Shown in pieces: positions 1 through 8,227 of a stretch of DNA of 64,000 nt. Location of the stretch: positions 1 through 64,000 of the forward strand of contig JAFYYR010000002.1 in NCBI GenBank assembly GCA_017557435.1, read 5' to 3'. The stretch comes from Pseudobutyrivibrio sp. GTDB taxonomy: Bacteria; Bacillota; Clostridia; Lachnospirales; Lachnospiraceae. How positions within the stretch are numbered: the first letter of the stretch is position 1; each line of letters starts with the position of its first letter. The notes beneath the pieces were generated by a model that saw only the letters and a list, made by a program, of their open reading frames with translations, ran no database searches and was not told the DNA's origin. The translations under genes and the position numbers were made by a program.

Positions 1-1
1 G

Positions 2-250
2 TTCACACTTGATGATGGTACAGGCACAGACAGAACAATCCTTTCTGGAATTCATGAGTTCTATGAGCCAGAGGAGCTTGTTGGTAAGACACTTGTAGCA
101 ATTACAAATCTTCCACCACGTGCTATGATGGGTATCGAGTCATGCGGTATGTTACTTTCAGCAGTTAACAACCTCAAGGATTCAGACGGTGAAGAGCTTC
201 ACCTTCTTATGATTGATAACCACATCCCAGCTGGTGCAAAGTTATACTAA
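2..250 (+). CDS. metG: Methionyl-tRNA synthetase, C-terminal tRNA-binding domain (partial)
   Basis: This is the last 82 codons of a gene that begins before the window. The translation contains EPEELVGKTLVAITNLPPR and a GIESCGMLLSA stretch, typical of the OB-fold tRNA-binding domain (Trbp111/EMAP-like) at the C-terminus of bacterial MetG. The family charges tRNA-Met with methionine in the cytoplasm, and the C-terminal domain dimerises the enzyme and helps bind tRNA. The catalytic part is not visible, so a stand-alone CsaA-like protein cannot be fully excluded. A strong intrinsic terminator follows 19 bases after the stop. Confidence 0.8.
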   Translation, partial: FTLDDGTGTDRTILSGIHEFYEPEELVGKTLVAITNLPPRAMMGIESCGMLLSAVNNLKDSDGEELHLLMIDNHIPAGAKLY

Positions 251-269
251 GATAATGATTAAGTTTAAG

Positions 270-299
270 GCCCTATAGCGAAAAGCTATAGGGCTTTTT
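270..299 (+). terminator. Intrinsic terminator after metG
   Basis: A perfect 10-bp stem, GCCCTATAGC with its complement, closes a GAAAA loop and is followed by five T. It lies just after the metG stop. The 200 bases from here to the next gene hold only a promoter. Confidence 0.9.
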
Positions 300-443
300 G
301 CTTTGTAACGCCCTACAGAAATGAGGCAATGTGTAGTAATCTTTTGTGTTTTAAAGTTTAAAAGTGTAAAGTGCTAATGGATTGTATTTCCTTTGTTTTA
401 AAGGCTTCCTGACCATAGCGGAACCAATTTAATCGTGATATAA

Positions 444-472
444 TTGACAACGCTGTGCGTAAAAATTAAATA
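444..472 (+). promoter_or_regulatory. Sigma-A promoter for the permease gene
   Basis: A perfect -35 TTGACA (444-449) is separated by 17 bases from TAAATA (467-472). The ribosome binding site AGAGGGAG (485-492) and the ATG at 507 follow. Confidence 0.7.
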
Positions 473-506
473 AAGAATTTATTTAGAGGGAGTATTTAAA
501 AGATAC

Positions 507-2066
507 ATGAAGGAAAAGAAATTGGGACTTATGTCTCTCATACTGATGATTTTTACATCAGTATATGGATTTAATAACATTCCAAGATCTTATTATTTGA
601 TGGGATATGCAGCAATCCCTTGGTTTGTTATTGCAGGAATTTTATTTTTTATTCCATTTGCATTTATGGTAGCAGAATTTGGTTCTGCTTTTAGAAATGA
701 GACTGGTGGAATGTATTCATGGATGTGTAAGTCGGTTGGACCAAAGTATGCATTCATTGGCACATTTATGTGGTACACATCTTATGTACTTTGGATGGTA
801 AATGTGTCATCAGGTATTTGGGTGCCTGTATCAAATGTTATTTTTGGTGAGGACACAACATCTACATGGTCATTATTTGGATCACATTTCTTATCAGGTT
901 CGAGATTGCTAGGTATCATGGCAGTTATATTCTTTATTGTAATCACATATTTTGATTCAAAGGGAATTGATAAAATAAGCACAGTTACATCTGTTGGTGG
1001 TACAGCAGTTCTTACAATCAACATTATGGTAGTAGTTGGTTCAATAATCATGATTATCGCTCGTGGTGGACTGCTTCAGCAGCCATTCGCTGGCTTTGAA
1101 TCACTTAAGACACCACTTAATGCAGCATATCAGGGAAGTCCGATAGCTATTTTGTCATTTATCGTTTATGCACTTTTTGCATACGGTGGAATAGAGGCTG
1201 TTGGTGGTCTTGTTGATAAGACAGAGAATCCTAAGAAGAATTTCCCTAAGGGAATTGTTATTGCAGCACTTGTTATTGTAGTTGGATATGCAACACTTAT
1301 TATGCTTGTAGGTTCATTTACAAATTACAAGGAGATTCTTGGAAACGATGAGATTACACTTGGAAATGTTTCTTATGTAATCATGTCAAATTTCGCTGCA
1401 GAGATTGGCAAGGCATTTGGCGCTACACCAGAGACACAGCTTGCACTTGCTCATGGATTCGCTAGAGTATATGCATGCATCATGCTTCTTGCACTTATGG
1501 GTGCTATGTTTACACTTGTTTATTCACCACTTAAGCAGATTATCGATGGTACACCAAAGGAACTTTGGCCTGGTAAAATGGGTGAGACAGCTGAGGATGG
1601 AATGCCTAAGAATGCTATGTGGATTCAGTGCACAATCGTCTCAGTAATGATTCTTCTTATTTCATTTGGTGGCGATACAATGCAGCAGTTCTTCTTGATT
1701 CTTACAGCAATGGTAAATGTTGGTATGACAGTACCTTATATGTTTATTTCATTTGCATTCCCTAAGTTCAAGAAGATGAAAGATGTAGATAGAAGCTTCG
1801 TTGTATTTAAGACACAGGCTTCAGCAAATATCTGGGGATATGTGGTAACACTTACACTTCTATTTGCCAACGCATTTGCAATTATTCAGCCAGCTCTTGA
1901 TGGCGATATTAAGACTACATTCTGGTCTTTAAGCGGCCCAGTAATTTTCGGCTTTGCCGCATGGGTAATATACACACGCTACGAAAAACGCCTTTTGGTC
2001 CAGGGGGACGGGGTTAGTGGTTCATCTGAGAAAGTAGCAGAGGAGCCAGTGGCGCAAACAGAATAG
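507..2066 (+). CDS. APC-family amino acid permease, glutamate/GABA antiporter type
   Basis: The 519-residue protein has about 12 hydrophobic segments. It begins with the APC-superfamily signature around TSVYGFNNIPRSYYLMGYAA and has the ETGGMYSWM segment of helix 2. The sequence most resembles the GadC-like glutamate:GABA antiporter branch, which exchanges amino acids across the cytoplasmic membrane, often for acid tolerance. The substrate cannot be fixed from sequence, and there is no decarboxylase gene beside it. The gene is monocistronic, with its own promoter and a terminator at 2109-2136. The last 24 residues (VQGDGVSG...) overlap a GGGGGACGGGG motif that is repeated just past the stop. 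Confidence 0.85.
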   Translation: MKEKKLGLMSLILMIFTSVYGFNNIPRSYYLMGYAAIPWFVIAGILFFIPFAFMVAEFGSAFRNETGGMYSWMCKSVGPKYAFIGTFMWYTSYVLWMVNVSSGIWVPVSNVIFGEDTTSTWSLFGSHFLSGSRLLGIMAVIFFIVITYFDSKGIDKISTVTSVGGTAVLTINIMVVVGSIIMIIARGGLLQQPFAGFESLKTPLNAAYQGSPIAILSFIVYALFAYGGIEAVGGLVDKTENPKKNFPKGIVIAALVIVVGYATLIMLVGSFTNYKEILGNDEITLGNVSYVIMSNFAAEIGKAFGATPETQLALAHGFARVYACIMLLALMGAMFTLVYSPLKQIIDGTPKELWPGKMGETAEDGMPKNAMWIQCTIVSVMILLISFGGDTMQQFFLILTAMVNVGMTVPYMFISFAFPKFKKMKDVDRSFVVFKTQASANIWGYVVTLTLLFANAFAIIQPALDGDIKTTFWSLSGPVIFGFAAWVIYTRYEKRLLVQGDGVSGSSEKVAEEPVAQTE

Positions 2067-2095
2067 TGGACCACCGGGACGGGGTTCCTGGTCCA
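2067..2095 (+). repeat. Palindromic GGGACGGGG-containing repeat
   Basis: Inverted arms TGGACCA (2067-2073) and TGGTCCA (2089-2095) enclose CCGGGACGGGG. A related half copy, GGTCCAGGGGGACGGGG, lies at about 1999-2015 inside the end of the permease gene. The layout resembles small dispersed REP-like palindromes. It begins immediately after the permease stop codon. Confidence 0.55.
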
Positions 2096-2108
2096 TTTTA
2101 AAAATACA

Positions 2109-2136
2109 TGCAGGTCGATAGCGGCCTGCATTTTTT
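2109..2136 (+). terminator. Intrinsic terminator after the permease
   Basis: A 9-bp stem with one G-T pair (2109-2117 with 2122-2130) and a four-base loop is followed by six T. Confidence 0.85.
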
Positions 2137-2161
2137 GTGCCCTTAGTTAAGCGCTTAACGA

Positions 2162-2190
2162 TTGCTAGTGTGCAATTAAATTGATATGAT
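2162..2190 (+). promoter_or_regulatory. Sigma-A promoter for the MATE gene
   Basis: TTGCTA (2162-2167) is followed by a 17-base spacer and TATGAT (2185-2190). AGGAG at 2209-2213 serves the ATG at 2220. Confidence 0.65.
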
Positions 2191-2219
2191 AGTAAAGACT
2201 GAAAAAGTAGGAGATAAAT

Positions 2220-3572
2220 ATGAGACAGGGGTTATTTTCTGATAAGGATTTTATTCATAGATTGTGGAATCTTACATTGCCACTTGCTTTCCAGAGCTTG
2301 ATGCTTGCGCTGGTTGCTGCCTGTGATGCGGTAATGCTAGGTAGAGTGGAGCAGGATTCCATGGCAGCAGTTTCGCTTGCAACGCAGATTCAGTTTATCC
2401 AAAACATGATGCTTGCGTCGGTGACTGGCTCTATAGCGATTCTTGGCGCCCAGTATTGGGGCAAGGGAGATAAGAAGACTCTCCATAAGATTTTTGGAAT
2501 GAGTCTTAGAATTGCATTCATTATCTCTATATGTTTTTGCGTGGCATGTACTTGCTTCCCAAGACAGCTGATGATGCTGTTTGCAGAGGATGAGAACCTC
2601 ATACAAATTGGAATGAGCTACTTGAGGATAGCAGGTTTTTCGTATCTTTTGACAGGATTGTCCCAGTGTTTCCTAGGCACCATGCGTGTTACAGGTCATG
2701 CTGATAGAAGCGCATTTATCAGCTCTGGTGCTGTTATTATAAATATTATTTTAAATGGAATATTTATCTTTGGATTATTTGGACTTCCAGCTATGGGAGC
2801 AAAAGGTGCAGCACTTGCAACTCTTTTTGCTAGAATAATAGAGCTTAGTGCAGCAGTTATTTCATCATTTCAAAAGGATTTTATTCATCCTACTATAAAG
2901 GATTTGTTTGTGAGAGATCATCTCTTGGCAAAAGACTACGTACGGTGTGGACTTCCACTGGCAGGTGCAGCCCTTTTCTGGGGAATAGGATTTACTTCAT
3001 ATACTGCATTTATGGGACATTTGGGACCAGATGCCGCAGCGTCTAATTCCGTGGCAGCTGTTGTAAGAGATTTGATGTGCTGCCTATGTGATGGTATCAG
3101 CGCAGCTGGTGGAATTATAGTTGGAAATGAGCTGGGCGCTGGAAACTTGGAAACTGGCAAGCTCTACGGTAGCCGTATTTCAAAGCTTTCTATTTACGTG
3201 GGATTTTTATCTACAGGTGTTATTTTGCTGGTGACACCTCTCGTTTCAAATTTCATTATTCTTACTCCTAAGGCGAAAAGCTATCTGGTAGGAATGATGG
3301 TTATAATGGCATTTTATATGATAGGAAGAGCTATCAATACAGTGGTAATTAACGGCGTGTTCGGCGCCGGTGGCGACACACTTTTTGATATATATAGTTT
3401 GGCAGTTTGTATGTGGGGCATAGCTGTGCCGCTGGCATTTTTAGGTGCATTTGTATTTAAATGGCCAGTGCTTTGGGTATACGCTTGCACATGTGTTGAT
3501 GAGGTAGGAAAATTGCCATGGGTTTACCACCACTATAAGAAATATAAGTGGGTTAAGGATTTGACTAGATAG
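2220..3572 (+). CDS. MATE-family efflux transporter
   Basis: The 450-residue membrane protein has 12 predicted helices in two pseudo-symmetric halves. The N-terminus (LPLAFQSLMLALVAACDAVMLGRVE) and the second-half repeat around AASNSVAAVVRDLMCCLCDGISAAGG are typical of MATE (NorM/DinF-like) transporters. These export cationic drugs or metabolites using a Na+ or H+ gradient. A promoter and a good Shine-Dalgarno sequence precede it. The lipase gene follows after 21 bases and is probably co-transcribed. Substrate unknown. Confidence 0.9.
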   Translation: MRQGLFSDKDFIHRLWNLTLPLAFQSLMLALVAACDAVMLGRVEQDSMAAVSLATQIQFIQNMMLASVTGSIAILGAQYWGKGDKKTLHKIFGMSLRIAFIISICFCVACTCFPRQLMMLFAEDENLIQIGMSYLRIAGFSYLLTGLSQCFLGTMRVTGHADRSAFISSGAVIINIILNGIFIFGLFGLPAMGAKGAALATLFARIIELSAAVISSFQKDFIHPTIKDLFVRDHLLAKDYVRCGLPLAGAALFWGIGFTSYTAFMGHLGPDAAASNSVAAVVRDLMCCLCDGISAAGGIIVGNELGAGNLETGKLYGSRISKLSIYVGFLSTGVILLVTPLVSNFIILTPKAKSYLVGMMVIMAFYMIGRAINTVVINGVFGAGGDTLFDIYSLAVCMWGIAVPLAFLGAFVFKWPVLWVYACTCVDEVGKLPWVYHHYKKYKWVKDLTR

Positions 3573-3593
3573 TAGAGCGCAAGAAGGGAAGAG

Positions 3594-4457
3594 ATGATGA
3601 AAAAAGGATTAGTTATGGAAGGTGGAGCAATGAGAGGGCTTTTCACCTGCGGCATTATTGATGTTTTGATGGAGAATGGTTTTGATTTTGACTGCGCGGT
3701 AGGTGTGTCTGCCGGAGCTACATTTGGCTTGAATTATAAATCAAAGCAGCCAGGAAGAGCTCTTCGTTACAACAAGACGTATTGCGGCGACAAAAGATAT
3801 GCAAGTCTTAATTCTCTGTTAAAAACTGGTGATGTTTACAACGTTCCATTTTGCTATAACACACTTCCATATGAGCTTGATTTGTGGGATACCAAGACAT
3901 TTTACAGTAATCCAATGGAATTCTATTGTGTAGTTACTGATATTAATTCGGGAAAGGCAGCATATCACAAGTGTGATAATGAGAGCCACACTCCTGATGG
4001 AATAGATATTCAGTGGATTAGAGCATCGGCTTCTATGCCAATTGTGTCCAGACCTGTGGAGATTGATGGTGGACTCTATCTTGATGGAGGCATGTCTGAT
4101 TCCATTCCACTAGAGTTTATGGAAAAGCAGGGATGCGACAAGATTCTCGTTATTGAAACTCAGACCAAGGATTACGTTAAAAAGCCTCAGGCTCACATGT
4201 GGCTTGCAAAGTTAAAGCTTGGCAAGTTCCCAAACATGCTTGATACCATGAGAAATAGATACAAGATGTATAACAAGGAAAAGGAATACATCAGAAATCA
4301 GGAGGAGGCCGGAAAGGTATTTGTTATTCGTCCAGAGGAGCCTCTTAATATAGGTCCAATCGAGAAAAATCCTGATGAACTTCAGAGAGTCTATGAATTG
4401 GGACGCGCTGCAGCAACTAGAAATCTAAAGGCTTTGAAAGCTTATTTTGAGATGTAA
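3594..4457 (+). CDS. Patatin-like phospholipase family protein
   Basis: The 287-residue soluble protein has the patatin oxyanion motif GGAMRG near residue 10, the nucleophile elbow GVSAG (Ser about residue 39) and the catalytic DGG within YLDGGMSD near residue 160. The family (YjjU/RssA branch) hydrolyses acyl esters of lipids through a Ser-Asp dyad. No signal peptide is seen, so a cytoplasmic location is likely. Tandem ATGs at 3594 and 3597 are both possible starts, with GGGAAG upstream. It follows the MATE gene closely and ends at a strong terminator. Confidence 0.88.
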   Translation: MMKKGLVMEGGAMRGLFTCGIIDVLMENGFDFDCAVGVSAGATFGLNYKSKQPGRALRYNKTYCGDKRYASLNSLLKTGDVYNVPFCYNTLPYELDLWDTKTFYSNPMEFYCVVTDINSGKAAYHKCDNESHTPDGIDIQWIRASASMPIVSRPVEIDGGLYLDGGMSDSIPLEFMEKQGCDKILVIETQTKDYVKKPQAHMWLAKLKLGKFPNMLDTMRNRYKMYNKEKEYIRNQEEAGKVFVIRPEEPLNIGPIEKNPDELQRVYELGRAAATRNLKALKAYFEM

Positions 4458-4484
4458 ATTATAGTAAAATATGGTGATTTAATG

Positions 4485-4528
4485 AGGTTCTTGTGGGGCT
4501 TGTATGAAAAGCTCACAAGAACCTTTTG
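4485..4528 (+). terminator. Intrinsic terminator after the lipase gene
   Basis: An 11-bp perfect stem, AGGTTCTTGTG (4485-4495) with CACAAGAACCT (4514-4524), is followed by a short T run. Confidence 0.8.
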
Positions 4529-4540
4529 ATTTATGGTAAG

Positions 4541-4569
4541 TAGACTGACACCATGAAAAAGTATATAAT
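4541..4569 (+). promoter_or_regulatory. Probable promoter for the sensor/HD-GYP pair
   Basis: A perfect -10 TATAAT (4564-4569) lies 17 bases after a weak -35 TAGACT (4541-4546), about 70 bases before the ATG at 4640. Confidence 0.5.
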
Positions 4570-4639
4570 CACAATATAGGGCGTTATGAAAAGTAACTAA
4601 TTTCTGCGGATAAAATAATAATAGGTTGTAGGGGACTAT

Positions 4640-5665
4640 ATGATTTATCTTATCTGTTTTTTGGTTGTATTTGTTATGCTTCTCTATCTAATAGGGTACG
4701 GGAGAAGTATAGGTATTTGGACTGTAGTTTTGACATCGTCGATTGCCATAGGTAATGGCGGATACTATGCTCTTGCTACGTCATCAAATCTTCAGGAGGC
4801 ACTTCTTGCCAACAAAATTGCTTATGTCATAGGTGTTTTTGCGCCTATCACCATTTTCTTTAGCATTTGTAATCTGTGCAGAATCACCATCTCTAAAAGG
4901 GTGAGCACAGTATTATTTTCAATTCAAACTCTCATATATCTTTCAGTATGCACAATGGGAACTAAATATACATTTTTCTACAGAGACGCCATTTTCCATG
5001 AAAGCTCTGCTGGAGCATATTTGGAGAAGAGCTATGGGCCTATGCATACCGTCTATTTGTTAGCCTTGCTGGGATACACAGCAGCAGGACTGGTTGTTAG
5101 CCTTTATTTTGTAAACAAAAGAACAATCGTTAGCCGTATCAATATTGATATGTTTATTTTTGTAGATATTCTTTCTGTAGGAGTGTATCTGATTGAGAGA
5201 TTACTGCATTTGAATATAGAATTGATGCCGGTGTCATTTACACTTTCAATTGGACTCATGCTGATTCCACTGACAAAACTATCCGTATATTCGGTAAATA
5301 ATATTAATATTTTCGCTGATGAATTGGAGAAGACAGCCTATATTCTCTTTTCGAAGAAACTAAAATACATGGGAAGCAATGAAAAGGCGGAGGAATATTT
5401 TCCTGAATTGAAAAACTGGGAATTGGAAGAAAAAATTCCTGGAAGCGGAGGGCGTTTTAACACATTTTTACGTCAGCCCCTAAATGAATTCGTCAAAGAG
5501 GGCAATTTGGAAAAAATAAATGGAAAACCATATAGATATAAGGATCAGATTTGTACATACGAAATTGGAATTCTTAGAAAAGCCAGCAAGAAGAACTGCG
5601 GTTATTATATAAAGATTTCTGATGTAACAGATGTGATAAATGAAAATGCAATGGCGGAGCAGTAA
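4640..5665 (+). CDS. Seven-helix membrane sensor with a C-terminal PAS-like region and no kinase
   Basis: The 341-residue protein has about seven N-terminal transmembrane helices (residues 1-215), resembling the 7TM sensor region found ahead of some histidine kinases and diguanylate cyclases. About 120 soluble residues follow and have PAS-like character (ELEEKIPGSGGRFNTFL...). There is no H-box, ATPase, GGDEF or EAL domain. It is three bases from an HD-GYP gene, so the pair may work as a split sensor and output module for cyclic-di-GMP turnover. The family assignment is by overall architecture only. Confidence 0.6.
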   Translation: MIYLICFLVVFVMLLYLIGYGRSIGIWTVVLTSSIAIGNGGYYALATSSNLQEALLANKIAYVIGVFAPITIFFSICNLCRITISKRVSTVLFSIQTLIYLSVCTMGTKYTFFYRDAIFHESSAGAYLEKSYGPMHTVYLLALLGYTAAGLVVSLYFVNKRTIVSRINIDMFIFVDILSVGVYLIERLLHLNIELMPVSFTLSIGLMLIPLTKLSVYSVNNINIFADELEKTAYILFSKKLKYMGSNEKAEEYFPELKNWELEEKIPGSGGRFNTFLRQPLNEFVKEGNLEKINGKPYRYKDQICTYEIGILRKASKKNCGYYIKISDVTDVINENAMAEQ

Positions 5666-5668
5666 TTG

Positions 5669-7840
5669 ATGGGGAAACGTACTAGGCAGGCAGTAGTAGG
5701 GGTCATAGATAGCATTATCCGACTGGGGGTAATGTTCATACTTGCCATAACCTTTATTATCATGGGAGTTGCTATGTGGGATAGCAATAATTCTCAGGAA
5801 CTATATAAAGGTTCTTTTAGTACGGCCACTTTGGACAGAAATTGGATACTTGTGTCTAGAGGGACTGAGAGAAAGGTGGATTTGCCCCTGAAACTTGGTA
5901 CAGAAAAAGGGGAGGAAATAGAGCTTGTAAATTCTCTTCCTGATGATTTGAGCGATGGCATGAGCCTGATGATTAGGGCAAATATGCAGGATGTGACCAT
6001 ATATGTGGATGAGGAAAAACGAGTGGAGTACACCACCGAGGCCATCAAGGATATGACCTATTACATCCCAAGTGCCTATGTAGTTATTGATTTGAATGCC
6101 AAGGATTCTGGAAAAATCATTAGAATGGTGATTTGTCCTAAGGAGCAGCCTGTAGTAAATGAAGTGCGAATCAGCTACGGCAATAATGTGTGGTTTGACG
6201 TAATTAAAAAGGGCTTGCCGGCCTCTGTTTTTGCAGTAATTATTTTGATACTAGGCGTCCTGATGGTGGTTGCAGCATTTGTTTTAAGAAAATATTTTAA
6301 TGCAAATACAGCACTGAATCTGGGATTTTTGATGATAAATATAGCGCTGTGGATTATAAGTGAGTCAGCGCTGAGACAGTTTATATTTAGTAGACCATCT
6401 CTTTCAATGTATTTTTCATATATTTTGGTGGAGTTGATAGGTGTCATAGCATGCCTCTATTTTGATGAGGTGCAGCACCGAGTATATCATAGGCTTTATC
6501 TTGTGGCTGAGTGCATAGTTCTTGGACAACTGGTTTTAAATGTTGGACTAGACATACTAAATATCGCTGAATTGTATGTGACCATGAAATTCTTCCATAT
6601 GTGGATTGCATTTTGCGCTGTGCTTGCAATAGTGACCATGGTGATAGATATTTACACAAAAAGAGGCAGGACTTATGCAATCACATTAATCGGAATGGTG
6701 TGCTTTATTATCCTGTCGCTTAATGAATTGGTGGGATTTTACCTGAATCGATTCCATGTGTTTGGTGGGTCTATCTGTATAGCTATGCTGTTTCTCATGG
6801 TGGCCACAATTATACAGACTGTATATGACGAAGTGACTGGAGTCGAAAATCGAGAAAAGATACAGACCGCCATGACAATTAACACTATTCAGACTATTGC
6901 TGGTGCTATAGATGCAAGGGACGAATATACAGGTGGCCATTCTGAGCGAGTGGGATTTTATGCTAGCCGCCTGGCTAGAGAGATGGCAGCGGATTATGAT
7001 TTGGCAGAAGAAGATATTTTGCGTGTTCACTACATTGGCTTAGTGCATGACATCGGAAAAATCGGTGTGGCTGATACAGTGCTGAATAAATCGGGAAGAC
7101 TTACTGATGAGGAATTCAGCCTTATGAAAAAGCACACGGAAATTGGATATGAGATTATGAGCTCTCTTGGCCAGGAAATAAAGGGTGTTTTGGATGGAAT
7201 CAGATATCATCACGAGCGATTTGATGGACTGGGATATCCAGATGGGCTTTCAGATACTGATATTCCGCTTATAGCCAGGATTTTGGCTCTTGCAGATAGC
7301 TATGATGCTATGACATCCAACCGTGTATATAGAAAGCGACTGACTGATGAACAGGTTAGGGAGGAAATACTGAAAAATTCAGGAACTCAGTTTGACCCAG
7401 CACTGGCTGAGATATTTATCAGGCTTATTGATAGAAAAGAGCTGAGTGTTATGACTGTAGAGGGGGCTGCCGCTGACCTATGGGGAGTGGTAAGAAAGTC
7501 GTCTATACTAGAGGATAAACTGCAAAGGGATCTGCTTGATAAAGTGGATATAACGAATCCAACGCACATCAGAATGCTTTGCTACATAATGAAACTGATG
7601 GAAAAGAAAGGCAAGGAGTATATTGTCTATTTTGCATCAGCAAAATCCATGGAAAAATTGGAGGCGCAGATTAAGGAAAACACCAGCAATCACGATGTAT
7701 TTCTCTTATATACCGATGAGCAGTATATAATCGCTCTTTACGACAAGACAGAGGAGGAGAATTTTGTATTTGTAAATAGCTTGCGAATGGGATGTCCTGA
7801 TGTGAAGATGGTGGATATCATGGATTCGCTAGAATCGTAA
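5669..7840 (+). CDS. Membrane-anchored HD-GYP cyclic-di-GMP phosphodiesterase
   Basis: The protein has 723 residues from ATG 5669; a TTG at 5666 is possible but less likely. GGAG at 5656-5659 is well placed for the ATG. An N-terminal helix (about 15-38) leads to an extracellular region (about 40-185) and then about seven helices (185-395), resembling a 7TMR-DISM layout. The HD-GYP domain spans about 405-590, with HDIGK at about 460 and HHERFDGLGYP at about 514-524, so the catalytic residues are intact. The family hydrolyses cyclic-di-GMP and usually promotes motility. About 130 further C-terminal residues are unassigned. It follows the sensor gene directly, and a sigma-D-like promoter starts just after its stop. 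Confidence 0.9.
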   Translation: MGKRTRQAVVGVIDSIIRLGVMFILAITFIIMGVAMWDSNNSQELYKGSFSTATLDRNWILVSRGTERKVDLPLKLGTEKGEEIELVNSLPDDLSDGMSLMIRANMQDVTIYVDEEKRVEYTTEAIKDMTYYIPSAYVVIDLNAKDSGKIIRMVICPKEQPVVNEVRISYGNNVWFDVIKKGLPASVFAVIILILGVLMVVAAFVLRKYFNANTALNLGFLMINIALWIISESALRQFIFSRPSLSMYFSYILVELIGVIACLYFDEVQHRVYHRLYLVAECIVLGQLVLNVGLDILNIAELYVTMKFFHMWIAFCAVLAIVTMVIDIYTKRGRTYAITLIGMVCFIILSLNELVGFYLNRFHVFGGSICIAMLFLMVATIIQTVYDEVTGVENREKIQTAMTINTIQTIAGAIDARDEYTGGHSERVGFYASRLAREMAADYDLAEEDILRVHYIGLVHDIGKIGVADTVLNKSGRLTDEEFSLMKKHTEIGYEIMSSLGQEIKGVLDGIRYHHERFDGLGYPDGLSDTDIPLIARILALADSYDAMTSNRVYRKRLTDEQVREEILKNSGTQFDPALAEIFIRLIDRKELSVMTVEGAAADLWGVVRKSSILEDKLQRDLLDKVDITNPTHIRMLCYIMKLMEKKGKEYIVYFASAKSMEKLEAQIKENTSNHDVFLLYTDEQYIIALYDKTEEENFVFVNSLRMGCPDVKMVDIMDSLES

Positions 7841-7848
7841 ATGGATTA

Positions 7849-7875
7849 TTAATAAATAGGATTTTCTGCCGATAT
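7849..7875 (+). promoter_or_regulatory. Sigma-D (sigma-28) type promoter for a small RNA unit
   Basis: TTAA (7849-7852), a 15-base spacer and GCCGATAT (7868-7875) match TAAA-N15-GCCGATAA at 10 of 12 positions. No gene lies between this promoter and the terminator at 8028-8073. Confidence 0.65.
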
Positions 7876-7881
7876 AAAGAG

Positions 7882-8073
7882 TATAAAACAAAAGAATTGC
7901 AATTTCGGCAGGAAGTCCAAATCTCCGTTGGTTGATTTAACAAAAGTTAGGTCGGTTGACGCGAAGGCACAGCGGAAAGACAATTCGAGAAAGGAACTTA
8001 ATAATGACATTATCAGTTTTCGCTTGAGAGCTGCTTTTCGATTTCAATGGAAGTTGGGAAGCAGCTCGTTTTA
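7882..8073 (+). ncRNA. Candidate structured sigma-D-dependent small RNA
   Basis: The 387-base gap between the HD-GYP gene and the glycan island contains a self-contained unit: sigma-D-like promoter, about 190 transcribed bases, and a terminator. Within it TCCGTTG pairs with CAGCGGA (7 bp), enclosing GATTTAAC paired with GTTAGGTC (8 bp, two G-U). A GACGCGAAGGC segment follows the inner hairpin. No plausible ORF with a ribosome binding site is present. GACGCGAAGGC loosely resembles part of the cyclic-di-GMP-I riboswitch, but the other conserved elements were not found. The exact 5' end is inferred from the promoter. Confidence 0.5.
8028..8073 (+). terminator. Long intrinsic terminator of the small RNA unit
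   Basis: An 18-bp arm pair (8028-8045 with 8050-8067), perfect over GAGCTGCTT and weaker with G-T pairs towards a four-base loop, is followed by GTTTT. Confidence 0.85.
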
Positions 8074-8145
8074 GTTATGGAGGGAAATAATTGAAATTCT
8101 TATGGACATTTTGTGAAGAATAGAGCTTTTTCTACAATACAATAG

Positions 8146-8172
8146 TAAAATTAAATTTGTAATAGCCGATAA
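8146..8172 (+). promoter_or_regulatory. Perfect sigma-D (sigma-28) promoter of the glycan island
   Basis: TAAA (8146-8149), exactly 15 bases, then GCCGATAA (8165-8172) is a 12 of 12 match to the flagellar sigma consensus. It lies 55 bases before the ATG at 8228. The leader contains the palindrome ATAGAATTCTAT and a small AGCC-AAGG-GGCT hairpin. Confidence 0.85.
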
Positions 8173-8227
8173 CTATCATAGAATTCTATAGTTTTTTATG
8201 AAGCCAAGGGGCTGAAAAGGAATATAT

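Noticed and set aside
7905-7980. Cyclic-di-GMP-I riboswitch in the RNA before the glycan island
   Set aside because: Only a GACGC-AAG-like segment fits; the GGCAAACC and other conserved joints were not found, and the unit ends in its own terminator well before the next gene.
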